Source: Mimachlamys varia (Eukaryota > Mollusca > Bivalvia > Pectinida > Pectinidae). From it: a DNA stretch of 64,000 nucleotides. How positions within the stretch are numbered: position 1 is the first letter of the stretch; every line of letters starts with the position of its first letter. The stretch lies in contig OX392534.1 of the NCBI GenBank assembly GCA_947623455.1, positions 11,232,001-11,296,000 on the forward strand, in the 5' to 3' direction. The translations under genes and the position numbers were made by a program. The notes under the pieces are model-generated. The model searched no databases and had not been told where the DNA came from. It saw only the letters and a list, made by a program, of their open reading frames with translations. Positions 13,722 through 26,395 of this stretch are shown piece after piece.

Positions 13722-13850
13722 TACCGAAGCTTCAACAAAACCATTAACTGAACCCAAAATCGATTAAACAACCGGCAAAATATAAAATAAAGACAGATTT
13801 ACACGGAGACACTTGTAAAAGTACAAGCGAATAAGACCATGTACGCGTGT
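13722..13850 (+). repeat. Dispersed repeat family B copy
   Basis: Starts ATACCGAAGCTTCAACAAAA and continues with AAAATCGATTAAACAA, GGCAAAATATAAA, GGAGACACTTGTAAAAGTAC and GAATAAGACCA. Same order and strand as the other family B copies. Confidence 0.75.
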
Positions 13851-14089
13851 TAAGTTAAAGTTCAGTTCTAGCCTAAATACCTCATAGAGTAGCATTATTT
13901 TCACCATCATTTATTACATATACAATGACATTTCAAATTTAAAGGCAGAACTTTGTACTGTAATAGTACGTATTATGCGTTTTAACCACCATATGCACGT
14001 GAAATGCAGTCGAAGTCTAAATACCTTTTAAAGAAAGTAATTTATAGTTATTTGGTATAATATCTACGCTCATTCCTGCCTACCACTCT

Positions 14090-14875
14090 GTCTGTATGGT
14101 AATACTATTCTTGTATTCCACTATTTAGGAACCATGCATAGATACACGCCTTAGCTAGCCCAGACAGAATACAGTACTATTTTTTCCTGTATTACACTAT
14201 CTTACTAACCATAGATACACGCCGTAGCCTGTATCACTGTATTACACTATCTAGTTACCGTAGATACACGCCTACGCCAGCCCTGACAGAATACGGTAAT
14301 ACTATTCCTGTATTACAATATCTTGTTACAATGTACCGTAGATACACGCCTTAGCCTGTATCCCTGTATTATACTATCCTGTTACCGTAGATACACGCCT
14401 TAGCCTGTATCCCTGTATTATACATGTACTATCTAGTTACCGTAGATACACGCCTTAGTCTGAATCCCTGTAATATACTATCTAGGTACCGTAGATACAC
14501 GCTAAAGCCAGCCAAGACAGAATACGGTAATACTATTCCTGTATTACTCTATTTAGTTACCGTAGATACACGCCTAAGCCAGCCCAGACAGAATACGGTA
14601 ATACTATTCCTGTATTACATTATTTAGTTACCGTAGATACGCGCCTAAGCCATCCCGGACAGAGTACGGTAATACTATTCCTGTATTACACTTTTAGTTA
14701 CCGTAGATACACGCCTAAGCCAGCCCAGACAGAATACGGTAATACTATTCCTGTATTACACTATCTAGTTACCGTAGATACACGCTAAAGCCAGCCCAGA
14801 CAGAGAACGGTAATACTATTCCTGTATTACACTATCTAGTTACCGTAGATACACGCTTAAGCCAGCCAAGACCTA
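14090..14875 (+). repeat. Minisatellite, 71-bp period with shorter variants
   Basis: ACCGTAGATA recurs at 14559, 14630, 14700 and 14770, spacing 70-71 bp. The unit runs through TACACGCCTAAGCCAGCCC, AGACAGAATACGGTAATAC and TATTCCTGTATTACACTAT. Units between about 14220 and 14480 lack the AGACAGAATACGG segment and are about 20 bp shorter. Roughly 11-12 units in all. Confidence 0.9.
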
Positions 14876-16275
14876 ATCAAGATAACACCGTTTCTTTCCT
14901 CAATCAACTCGGACCATTTTTATCACCACCCTAAGCCCTGACATGTCAGTAATTGCCCGAGTCTGTTTTCTCTGTCCTCGTCAATGGCGGCTTTAAATTA
15001 GATTATTTCTGTCTCACACGATCGAAGAAACCCAATCCGCAGATGTTTGTTGCGGACCAACGTTAGCGCTCCAAGTTACGACATGCCCCCTCCGTCCAGG
15101 CTATCTGACTCCCCCGTTGTATTGTAGAATCACACGATTATCGACAGTACCGACCTATAATGATGGCCTCTGTCTTAATATAACGACAAGTCCACTGATT
15201 GTTGAAGCTCTACTGTACTGAAGTGTTCCTCACAAACTGGGAGGACATCCACTAGATCATTTTATCGGTTTGATTATTGGAGAATCCCTTGGGAATAGTT
15301 CTTTTGCCCATTACACACCTCCATTCACACCGAACAGACCCTAATCGTTTCTGTTCCTAACGAAAATGAAAACAATCGGCTGTCTTTGAATACGTAGCAC
15401 CAAGCGCAAGCATCGGTCCTTCAAGGACGAAACAGCTACAGTTTATGTGGTGCATGTGTTATCCAGTACATGAACCTTTATTTCACATATATGTTACTGA
15501 AAAAAAACGAGAATATTTCGCCCTGTTTTTATTTCGCCCTCTCGAGAAAAGATTTGAATTCGCCCGGCCCTGTCTCGAATTTGCCCTCTAAAACCTGAGT
15601 CCTCATCGGAAATGTAATATGAGACGCACGCGGATGTTTGGAAAAACAAATATTTGCCCCGTCTAAAATTCGCCCTTCTATTGTTGGGTGGAAATAAAAC
15701 AAGGACGTTTTTTTCTGTTTTACAGCAATACGTTCATGCAACGATGAGTGCAGCATAACAAACACATTGGGATCTTTAGAAAGAGCTTATTTATAGTCGT
15801 TGTCATTTTATATAATGTGGGACATAAACACACGAAAATCTTACTTTATAAATGGGGCATATTTGTTGACCTTCTTTATATATATTTTGAACTACAGATT
15901 CATTTTACTGTTATAACTTTGTGGCAAAAATATTAACAAACTACGTTTATCTTGTTTTGTATTCATCCTGTCATCATGAAAATGTCTGTTTTGAATTACA
16001 GATAGTGGGAGGTGTTCATAATACCATATATGCAGTGTTAGCTATTTGCAACATACTAAGTATGTTTTAGTCTGGGACTGTTTTGTACTTGTAAACCTTA
16101 AAAGCAGAAAATCCATCTTCATTGTTACTCTCAGTTTCGAGGACTGTTTGTCAACCAGCAAAATAGACCAGACGAGTACGAAAGGCACTTACATGTAAAA
16201 TGCATTGTCAGAACTATTAAGTTTGTTGTTTGTAATCAATGATTGCTGTTGAGGTTTTTATGTTCAATATCATCA
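14876..16275. other. Unassigned sequence
   Basis: A region with phrases like ATTTCGCCC, AATTCGCCC and TTTGCCC (15517-15680) recurs irregularly but no period was established. No exon recognised. Confidence 0.35.
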
Positions 16276-16404
16276 AAGGATTAACTTGAATATATTGTTT
16301 ATGTTATGAAGGTGTAACACGCGAAGCGGTTTATGATGAGAGTACACTCCGTTTTTGTGTGCGCTATAACCTCATAACATAAAAATAGATTTAAGTTCAT
16401 CCTT
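16276..16404. mobile_element. Imperfect foldback element (MITE-like)
   Basis: The left arm begins AAGGATTAACTT and includes TGTTTATGTTATGAAGG. The right arm is its imperfect reverse complement, running from CCTCATAACATAAAAATAG to AAGTTCATCCTT. The loop holds ACACGCGAAGCGGTTTATGA. Its first 12 bases match the foldback element at 17902. No target-site duplication is clear. Confidence 0.65.
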
Positions 16405-17900
16405 ATAACTTAATCTATGCCCTGCAAATATTCACTTTATTGATGGACTCTTTTTTTTTCTTCAAAATTAACATGCTGCTTCATCAGCCAATCAAAAGCG
16501 ACGTTATAAATTGCGACGTCATTTTTTACGTTATGGGCTGATAACATAATTCTAAAACCAATGAAAAGGCTTGTTTATCATCACTTGGAACCGTATTGGC
16601 TACGTATACTAGTATCGTATGTGTACATGTACAATTAAGTGTTTATTGGGAACACAAATAACTACATGTACAGTATACAGACATATACTCTGTGGTAGAC
16701 CTTACAGAGTTCAGCCGTGGGTTGTGGTGTACGTTCAATTACACACGTCATTACAGGATTTGATCGTTTAGTATATGTTAGTATGTAATCAACCATTGGC
16801 AAGGACAACCAAACTAGTCTTCTTCTCTTTCCTTCACTCGATCTACATTGTTAAATCGTGTACGTAATTGTGTATGTCTAAAGAGTAGGCTGACCTTTTC
16901 TTGGCTATTGAATCTGTGTTTGCCCTTTGTAGCTTTTCATAGATAAACTTAGGAGACAAACGGTAAAGTTGATCTCAATTTGACCCGTCGTCTACGTAAA
17001 TCTCAGCCAGAAACTGTTGCTCCACGTCCAAGTTGGCACGATTCGCATACACACGAACGTGTGTGTGGCTACACAGTTCTCGATTGACAGGAAACAAGGA
17101 ATCCGTTCCGCCAGTAGAAACTGAGGGCCGCGTTTAGAGCTCACCATTCCTTAATGAGCGGAGATCGCTATCATAAATGTTTGTTTATCCCACGACAACA
17201 GCTCGTTAGTAGAAACCTTCGTTACCGTCACGTTCTGACGAGAACGCGCGTGAATTACCCGTTATTGGCACCACTTGTGAGCTCGTTTGACCGTTTTATC
17301 ACGTCTCATATACAGGTTCAATGTGTGTGTAGATCGTGTGGAAGTGTATACTAGCGTCTACAATCTGACGGCTTCCGATATTTCTATTCTTCGATGCCCA
17401 CATCTCGTTGTAACCTAGGTACATTGTATGGAACGTGGTAATACTGATCTAGAATGAAGATAGTCTAAGCCTTGTGTGTTACTACATGAGACTTAGATGA
17501 TTTCGACAAGAGTAAAGTAAAGTTTGTCTGATTGCTGTATTTTTAAACTCATTACGATTCAATGTCATTTTATATTATAGCGGAATATATTTCGTTCGAT
17601 TGAATACGTGTTACACACTTTGAAGCTACATAACGGTGTACGTGGTGTATTATTTTTCAAACTGAACACTTGGTACAATGTTCAAGAATTGAATACGTTA
17701 AACTTAACAAAGGATAAGTTACATGTTCTTGGTTTCAATTGAATACATGTTACATATGCATTTACTAGGTTAGAGCTTGTATTTTATTTTAGTCAGACAT
17801 ATGTCCGTTTTAATATATTCATTTTGCGACTCATACGTTTATGTAAATCAGGTCTAGGCTCCCAAAGCATTATTGTTTATATGAAAAATCTGAGTATATT
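16405..17900. other. Unassigned sequence
   Basis: Nothing assigned. An open frame at 17154-17354 has no recognisable features. Confidence 0.35.
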
Positions 17901-17901
17901 T

Positions 17902-18109
17902 AAGGATTAACTTTCTATTTTGTTTAGGTTATCGGGGGATAACTACAATGGAAAACGGGTATAATTTACCCGTTTTCCATTGTAGTTATCCCCCGATAAC
18001 CTAAACAAAAAAGAAAGTTTATCCTTATATCTTCGCCGGTTATTGAATTTACCCGTTTTCCATTGTAGTTATCCCCCGATAACCTAAACAAAATAGAAAG
18101 TTAATCCTT
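17902..18109. mobile_element. Foldback element with perfect 60-bp arms and 6-bp target duplication
   Basis: The left arm (17902-17961, starting AAGGATTAACTTTC) is an exact reverse complement of the right terminal arm (18050-18109, ending GTTAATCCTT). A second, internal right-arm copy (about 17966-18025) differs at two positions and is separated from the terminal one by about 20 bp including TCTTCGCCGG. ATATTT flanks both sides (17896-17901 and 18110-18115), a 6-bp target-site duplication. There is no coding capacity. Perfect arms suggest recent insertion or gene conversion. The two right arms look like an 84-bp internal tandem duplication. Confidence 0.9.
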
Positions 18110-18236
18110 ATATTTACAGTATCTTTCTGTGAAATGTTCGTAACTATTTTGTTCATTATAGTCAAATCTTCGGACACAGATTTCATTTCAAAACTAATAA
18201 ACGTGGGAATGTTTCAATAAATGTAACAGCATGAAA

Positions 18237-18355
18237 TTTGCAAGCTCCGCCTACGTTAATTGTTGGTGACGTCACACAATTGGGTTTCAAACTGTAGGAT
18301 TTGCATTGCTCCGCCAACATGAATTGTTGTCGACGTCATAGAAATTTGTCACGTG
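18237..18355 (+). repeat. 63-bp imperfect direct duplication with a CRE-like palindrome
   Basis: Units start at 18237 and 18300. Both contain TTTGCA, GCTCCGCC, AATTGTTG and GACGTCA. Unit 1 carries the full palindrome TGACGTCA (18267-18274), the consensus cAMP-response element; unit 2 has CGACGTCA. No gene start is nearby, so a regulatory role is unproven. Confidence 0.6.
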
Positions 18356-21339
18356 TTTGACTACAGTTATGCAGTGATAATGATAGTCTGTTGAGTAATG
18401 GTTATCGAGTGAATGCCAGTGTAGACTGTAAATATATATATACAGCTTTATACAAAAACCATGAAATACGGTGTATACGATCTTATATGGATTCAAATTT
18501 TATAAGGGATAATTTTTTTTTCAAATTGCACAAAGTTCGTGTCGGGCTCTTCAATGTGTTACATTTTGTAACTCATGTGTGCAGAAGTAGAGTTGATTCC
18601 CTTTGTATATTGCACAGATGTTAGTATCGTCGAAAAGTCGCCGTTAAGCATAGACACCTCTTCAAAAAATATTAAAAGCTGACAAAAAACGGACATGTTG
18701 AGCTTCTTCCTATGACGTCTTTTGTAGAAATTGCGTCGGTCTCCTCTGATTGTTAAATCGGTCTTAAAATCTCATTAGAGCTTGTGTTCTTTCATTTCAA
18801 AACAATATTATCTCATTCTGAATCAGTCTTTCGCATATTTAGCTTAACTTAAGCTACGCTCAAGCTCGGCTTTGCATTTTTACTAGAATGATTGACTGTT
18901 TGACGTATATAAGATATTATGTTAATTACACGGGTATTACCTGGTAATGCTTGGTAAATAGTTGTTCTTCAGGACCGACGGCGTAGACAAAGGAGGCAGA
19001 GCTTGTAACAGGTGAGCCATTTCCATGCCATTGTTAAGGAATGTATGTATAAGGAAACTTAGTTTGGTACATGTAGCTATATAGGATGTCCCTCTGGCTA
19101 AAATGACCACCAGGACGTGTCAGAAACAATATGAGGTAGTCTGAACATGCGGCCATTTTTACAATGTTAGGTGACCACATTCTGATATTCAAGAGACAGA
19201 TAGATACAGAAACCATACAGGGAGACAGATAGCAGGCTGTCGGACCACCTGGCCGGGTCGTCTGCCCCACTAGACTATTGTTGGGCAAGTTTTATGGTCG
19301 CCATCTTGATCATATCGAGAACTATTCTGTATCATTGTGTGATACGTTTTTGAATTTGCGTATTAGTGTGTTAATTATTTTAAACGGGGTTTAATTTTTT
19401 CTTAAAAAACAAAATATATTTTTAAGGAACGGACTTTGTACAATTTGCATATCGTTGGCTAACAGGCAGCTACATTGATTGATCGTTTGCATACAAGCTT
19501 TAATCTTGTTAAACCTCTTCTTCGGTGACCCCATTACTAGGTATATAAAAAAAGGTCTTTATGTGTGATCAGGGAGAATAGTCATTCGTGAATGAACAAT
19601 ATCGAGTAAACAAAGAAAATAGTCTGTTCTCACACAACAACTAATGATATACATGTAATATTACACAAGGTATTTGCGTTTCAGTTCCGCTAGATACAAT
19701 AATACTGCCCAGGTTCTCCGTGCATCCTAATATTTGCGAGTGGCTGTCAACTATACAAATAGTACCCGTACCCTCAAGTACATACACATACAGCCATGAG
19801 TGACGTTTTACTGGTGTACGTATGTAAACATTGAACCTCCGTTGTACCAGATAAATTCAATATTGTTAAAGGTACTGCTGATTCCGAAAGAATAACCAAA
19901 CAGTTACGTTACATACAATGTAATTCCGAGTTGGTTAATAGTTGTGTAACCAGAGACTTGAGCTAATAATGGTGATGTATTTTTCTCAAACATTATAAGA
20001 AAATAAAACCATACCAAAAACAATAGCAATCCAAATCTTGGTCAGATCCAAGTACACGCCATGGCTACAAAGTTGGAGCTTGGGCATAATTCTCAATCAC
20101 AACGAGCGGGCACACAAATAAGCAAATTCAAATACGTCCAGCTTCATATCACAGATACAGAATATTTCTAAAAGAGACCAAGATAGCGACCATTAAACCA
20201 TCAACCTGCATCTCTCGAATCTCTGAGCCGAAAGTTTGTTCGTCAGCAGCCGACATATATCTCGACATTCTGCGCAAACACAGGAAAAACGAATCAACTG
20301 CGACATGTGGTCAGAAATAGTTTAATGAAGCAGGGATGTAACTATCGAGAAAAGGAAAGTTCACGATCGAAAAGTCGAAATCGTCAGATTTATCGACAGC
20401 TTAGTAATAAGCTGCCCGTATTGGTAATAGATTTGAAATAGATCGGGAAATAAAATAGAAGATTGTTACACGAGTAGTCGTATCTATTGTATTTCATCCG
20501 AACATCTTGGTGGCGCCACTATGTGTATACTCTAGTAATAAGAAACACGATGTCTTAGTTTGCAAAATGATCGTTTTAATATCTCGCGCACTGACCCCCG
20601 GTGACTTCAAGTCGGGATCAAGGATAATATCGCTCGTCCAAATTGCATTTCGTCGACTGATTGTCTGGGAAAAGGTGTTTTTCCCGAAGGCTGTTTCTTG
20701 ACAGGGCAATTTGCTCTCTGTTTCAGCTATTTTCAAACCCACGTACATATACACGTGCACGTCGTAGATAATACTAAGAGCGAACAAAACAATGCATACT
20801 AATTATCGGATAGTTCCACGCTATCGATCGTATTTGACCGGACTAAACATTTCCTCATTCAATGAATTCCTAATGAACATACTCTACTATTTCTTATACG
20901 GAAATTTTCGAAAATCTGAAAGCATACCTCCTCAAACATATCATTACTGGACTTTCAAAGTAATCTTGAGTAATCGAACCCACATGGTAAGTTAAAAGCT
21001 TCGTATACATATTGCATAAAACTGATTAATTGAGAGAGCGGGATGTTATTAAAGGTATAGCGGAGTGTAACATAGCATGTCCTGAACAGGTGGTATTTTT
21101 GTACAATGAATAACCTCTATAACATTGCGCGTATCAAAAATAAAAAAAACATTTGCAGTAAATTGGATAAAAGCAAGGAAATGTGGTTTATGTCTGCTAA
21201 AAAAACAGAAAAGGGAAATAAATCTATTTAAAGATTAAACTTTAGGACTTTCCCCAAAAAATCTAGCTTTACAGAATTTTTTTGTTCCTAAACACATGAG
21301 AGAAAAAAGCAAAAAAAATCCAAATGTTCTACTTATGCT
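18356..21339. other. Unassigned sequence
   Basis: No repeat family, foldback or exon recognised. Overlapping open frames on both strands at 20494-20787 appear to be chance. Confidence 0.35.
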
Positions 21340-21690
21340 GTCAATAGTCTGCTGGAAAATCATTCCTCCAAACTCAACAAAAATATTATAAACCAGGAAT
21401 TCAATCATTCGTAGTATATCTTCTTCAGAAAACGTTTGTTGTATTTTTCACAAAGGATTTCCAAGATAGCTTATTACCATATATTAGAATAGTGGTCCGC
21501 CTGTTTTTGGAAAAGTAAACTTTCATAAAGAGAGATCTAAGAGATGACGTTACACACACATATTCTACACCTTTTAAATTTAGTAATAGAAACGGTATGC
21601 CAAAAGAAACCCTGAATTAAACTGCATCATTCAGCTGTTTCGTCCTCCTAGGACTCTTAAGTAATGTTAGGGGCCAAAAGGTGGGAACAA
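21340..21690 (-). mobile_element. Dispersed repeat family A copy
   Basis: Homologous over its length to 7690-8110. On the minus strand the hammerhead region (about 21629-21666) keeps the middle stem and CGAAAC, but the core reads CTTAAGA (G5 replaced by U) and the base before the cleavage position is changed. This copy should not self-cleave. Confidence 0.7.
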
Positions 21691-22139
21691 AATTCCTGAG
21701 ACGCTCTTTCAGTTTTGTATATTGTTTGGTAGTGTGCAGGATAGAAAAGTCAAATGTTTTGACCGAAAACTTTGTAGGAGGGGAACTCTAGATTGATCAA
21801 AAGATCTGCGAAAACAGCAATGCTCGTATCCATATCTAGGTGTATCAATGTACAAATGGAAAGAGGTTGCCATTTCACCTTAGCTGACACAATCCATTGT
21901 CAAATCGTGATATATAGCTTTCTGAACATGGTTTGGTGTGGTTGTTTTTACGTCCTATTAACAGATAGGGTCATGTAGGGACGGCCTCCCGGTGTATGTG
22001 TATGTACATATTAAAAAAGTATTTGAGAGGCAGCAGTATGTTCGTGTGAGCTTCCTTGCGATAGTCTGAATCTTTTGCTGATTAAAAATTATTTTTAAAT
22101 AAAATTCAAAAATTAAAAATATTTCAAGAACCAGAAAAA

Positions 22140-22255
22140 GAAGATTTACACTTAAGTTTACGTAACACACACATGCTGCACTCTTTAAATTTAGTACCAG
22201 ATACAGCATGCCGAAAATTACATCTATCATACAGACGTTCGTCCTTCTAGGCCTG
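22140..22255 (-). mobile_element. Dispersed repeat family A, short fragment
   Basis: ACACACACATGCTGCA, TTTAAATTTAGTA and CGTCCTTCTAGGCCTG follow the family A order, but the hammerhead core is lost. It lies 450 bp from the previous copy, same orientation. Confidence 0.6.
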
Positions 22256-22439
22256 TTTTTTACTTATTGTTGAATGCCTTGGTAGAAGAACTTGGTTGTA
22301 CCGATTGTTGCCGACAAAATAGCTCACAGCTCCCTCTTCCTACATGTACCACTAACATTACACTAACACACACCTGCTTAGTTTACTCAATAACCACCGT
22401 CAACACAAGTGCGCTCCCACAAAGTTTCCTTTACAACTA

Positions 22440-23960
22440 CCCCCAATAACACACGCGCACATTCACACAGTTTCCACTACAACCATCACCAACAACAATC
22501 GCACGCATACAGTTTCCTCTACCTGCCACCAACAACACGCGCGCACTCTCACACAGCACCCTCTACCAGTCACCAACAACACACGTGTACACTCACACAG
22601 CACCCTCTACCAGTCACCAACAACACATGCGCACACTCACACAGCATCCTCTACCAGCCACCAACAACACACGCGCACACTCACACAACACTCTCTACCA
22701 GTCACCAACAAAACATGCGCACACTCACACAGCACCCTCTACCAGCCACCAACAACACACGCGCACACGCACACAGCACCCTCTACCAGCCACCAACAAC
22801 ACATGCGCACACTCACACAGCATCCTCTACCAGTCACCAACAACACACGCGCACAATCACGCAGCACCCTCTACCAGCCACCAACAACACACGCGCACAC
22901 GCACACAGCATACTCTACCAGTCACCAACAACACACGTGCACACGCACACAACACTCTCTACCAGTCACCAACAACACACGCGCACACTCACACAGCACC
23001 CTCTACCAGTCACCAACAACACACGCGCACATGCACACAACACTCTCTACAAGTCACGAACAACACACGCGCACACTCACAAAGCACCCTCTACCAGCCA
23101 CCAACAACACACGCGCACACTCACAAAGCACCCTCTACCAGCCACCAACAACACACATGCACACTCACACACAGCACCCTCTACCAGTCATCAACAATAC
23201 ACGCGCACACTAACACAGCATCCTCTACCAGCCACCAACAGCACACGCGCACACTCACACAACACCCTCTACCAGCCACCAACAACACACGCGCACACTC
23301 AAACAGCACCCTCTACAAGCAACCTAAAACGCACGTGTACACTCATGTAGTTCCGTCTATAACCAACAACCAACGCACGCGCACACTCACACAGAACCCT
23401 CTACAACCACCACAAGCAACACACCTTCATACCCATATAACTCCCTCTACAACTACAGCCGAAACCACACGCGCAAATACCAATCGGACCCCCTCTACAA
23501 TCACCCCTCAACACCACACACACATACCCATATAACAGTCTCAACAACCACCGCAGACAACACAGGCACATATACCCACATAACTTCCCCTTCAACCAAT
23601 CCCGACAACACACTATCTTATACCCACACAACTCCCTCTTGAACCACAACCAACAATTCACGCCAACATACCCGCATACTTCGCTTTTCAATCACTACCG
23701 AAAACACGCACGCATAAACAATCTCATGTGCATGCACCCATTTATCTCCTTCCACATTTACCGACAACACACGCACAAGTATCCACGTACAAATGTTAAG
23801 CTCCCTCTTCAACCACTACCGACACAACATGCAGATTTACCCATTTAAGTCCCTCTACATCCACCGACAACACACGCGCACATACCCACGTAGCTCTTTC
23901 TTCAACCACTAAACCAACACAACACGTGCATACCCCATAGCTCCCTTTGCCAATACACAA
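22440..23960 (+). repeat. CA-rich minisatellite, 44-bp period, grading into degenerate units
   Basis: Between about 22500 and 23350 the unit is 44 bp, with ACCAACAACACACGCGCACA and CTCACACAGCACCCTCTACC; for example AACAACACA at 22751 and 22795. From about 23350 the units become diverged and of uneven length. The top strand is nearly free of G outside CG and TG steps. Because 44 is not a multiple of three and the unit has no stop in any forward frame, three overlapping long forward frames exist (up to 316 codons). These are repeat artefacts, not genes. Confidence 0.95.
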
Positions 23961-25752
23961 CCGAGTCATCTTGAAATTGTCCCTGTTTCTACTTTCTCGA
24001 GTCTTGACGACTGTCTGTAATAACAAACCACCAAGAAATGTACGTGTGTACGATAAAGGCGTGCTGTATCAACAATAAGTACAGGTTGCCTTCCGTTCCT
24101 TGTTAATTGAATCTGGAGACGGCAGAGGGTGACCCTAATGATATTAGTCTGATCGTGCCGCTAGAGCTCTGGTCTGTAACTCGTCCAGGAGTGAACAACC
24201 TGTTCAAGTGAAAAACGACTATCGATATTTCAGTCAAATTTATTGCATTCCATGCATGTGTAGACACGTTATATGTAATTCTCCAGTTACGTTTGTTCTA
24301 AGTACTGATTCCATTCTGTCTCTCATTCTTTACAATTTGTTTAATACGGTGTTATAACGGTTGAAGCGAACTGTTCTATCTACGTTATTATTTACTTGAC
24401 CGACGTTTTGTTCCGCCTGGTTCGGTCGAGTTGGTTTTAATGTACGTATACATTGACCATTTAATATTTATACCACCGCATAACTCCAGTAAAACAGAAT
24501 ACAAATTAATTTATCGCAATGCAAAGTTTGGATACAATCCAACGATATCATGTATGATGATAAGCGTATTGAATGACATAATCGTGAAATCTTAAATAAA
24601 ACCCTGGATGTTTATGTGGTAATGCTTGTCATACTAATGTTTGTCATACTTCTTTTCGAATGTCTGGTTTTGTTTTACAGAGGCGTTTTCTTTTAAGTAA
24701 GATGATTTAAATGTAACCTTAACTACTGAAGTACTCTTATTTGGACAATTTGTCAATAGACACTTGCGTGACTATATCGTCAACCGATAAATGTGGACAC
24801 ATAATACGGGATTGAAATTTCGAGTTTCTCGTCTACATTTTGGTCGAATCGGTCACATAGTCTGTCACCGAAAATTCTGTCTCGCCCCGACACGAATAAG
24901 AAAAGAAAACAGAGGTGTTGTAAAAACGTGTGCCAGGATCTTACCCCTTTCTTACATATTTTACATCTTGCATCTTGTGTCTTTTCTTATGTACATCTCG
25001 TTAATGGATATTATTCTAACACAAAATTATTTTCGCATTTTCAGGGGAGTAGCTAGTGTACTATATGTTCGTAACAAAGAATTTAGTTAGTGGATGATCG
25101 AACGAGGTATTAATATCATTGGATATGCATATGTATAGTTACCACCCTTTGAGCTTAACTTTAAGATGTAATACAGTATTTGATAATGAAAATATTTTAA
25201 TTTTCTCATATAGCCTATATCAAATTAATGAGAAAACACCATGATACTCTATGCCAGCTATATATACAACCACACGCCTAGTGTTATTTGTACCCCAATG
25301 GCTGGCCATGTTTATGGTCTTACAACGACGCTCCCTTCGCATGGCTTCACAACGCCTACCGTATTCACATGTACGTGTTTGGATGAAAGTTAACACGAAA
25401 TGACTGCTTATTGATGAAATCAACAAGTTTTCGTTGTAAAACTTACTGCCATTGGCCATACTATCGTTTTCATATAGTATACCTCTGTATCTCTTAGGAG
25501 AACTTCGGCCCACGTATGTGTACCGGTACGTATATATTTATGACCGCCATGTGCTTGAATCACGCGCTTGCGTAAGATGAGACAGGGGCGTGTTTACGAA
25601 TGATAATATGAACTACAACGGATCGAATAATTATTTTATGATACTTTAAAGTAATTATAAGTAGCGTTTGCTGAAACTTTTAATAAGTGTACTTTAGTGA
25701 AAGGTTGCGTTTAATTAGATATTTATCCATATAGTCCCTTTAAGTGAATTGT
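23961..25752. other. Unassigned sequence
   Basis: No repeat family or exon recognised. The open frame at 24791-25090 has no recognisable motif. Confidence 0.35.
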
Positions 25753-26092
25753 ACGGAAGCCGGTTAGTGCCACATGAAGTAAACTTTTTATGTCGTAATA
25801 ACGACTTAGTATGTCGTAATTACGACTTAGCTATCTCGTAATTACGACATAGTTATCTCGTAATTACGACTTAGTATGTCGTAATTACGACTTAGTTATC
25901 TCGTAATTACGACTTAGTTATCTCGTAATTACGACTTAGTTATCTCGTAATTACGACTTAGTTATCTCGTAATTACGACTTAGTTATCTCGTAATTACGA
26001 CTTAGTTATCTCGTAATTACGACTTAGTATGTCGTAATTACGACTTAGTGATCTCGTAATTACGATTTAGTTATCTCGTAATTACGACTTAT
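25753..26092 (+). mobile_element. Array-carrying inverted-repeat element, copy 1 (right end missing)
   Basis: Starts with TA then CGGAAGCCGGTTAGTGCCAC, continues ATGAAGTAA and a T-rich spacer. From about 25791 it becomes a tandem array of 21-22 bp units, each centred on the palindrome TCGTAATTACGA and separated by CTTAGTTATC or CTTAGTATG; about 14 units. The array stops abruptly at 26092 without the expected right terminus. Confidence 0.85.
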
Positions 26093-26394
26093 GGAATATC
26101 TTATGTGCGGCAATGCTCAATATCGTAGACGCTCTCATTGGCCGAGGTGCCTGGGACAGCGACTGGCTGAAATGAATGGGTATAATAAACTAACTTACCT
26201 TTAATTAACAACAGCAAATACTCCAAGACACCCGTTCCAATGAAAACACAGCATTATACAGAAACAATAATAATAATAATATTTATTCAGGTAAAAGGAA
26301 CAATTAAATACATAAAAACTTTTGAATTTAAAATATTACAGATGGTAGTTATAATCATAGATTTTGACTTGAATTCCTTGGGATAGTCCATATA
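26093..26394. other. Unrelated sequence between two array elements
   Basis: Begins TTATGGAATATCTTATGTGC and includes an (AAT)n-like stretch near 26265-26280. No gene recognised. Confidence 0.5.
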
Positions 26395-26395
26395 A

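Noticed and set aside
22409..23535. Three overlapping frames of 136-316 codons in His/Thr-rich repeats
   Set aside because: They exist only because the 44-bp unit has no stop in any forward frame; all three frames are equally open, the composition follows the repeat, and there are no supported flanking exons.
24791..25090. 99-codon + strand frame
   Set aside because: No recognisable motif and no support from splice sites or repeats.
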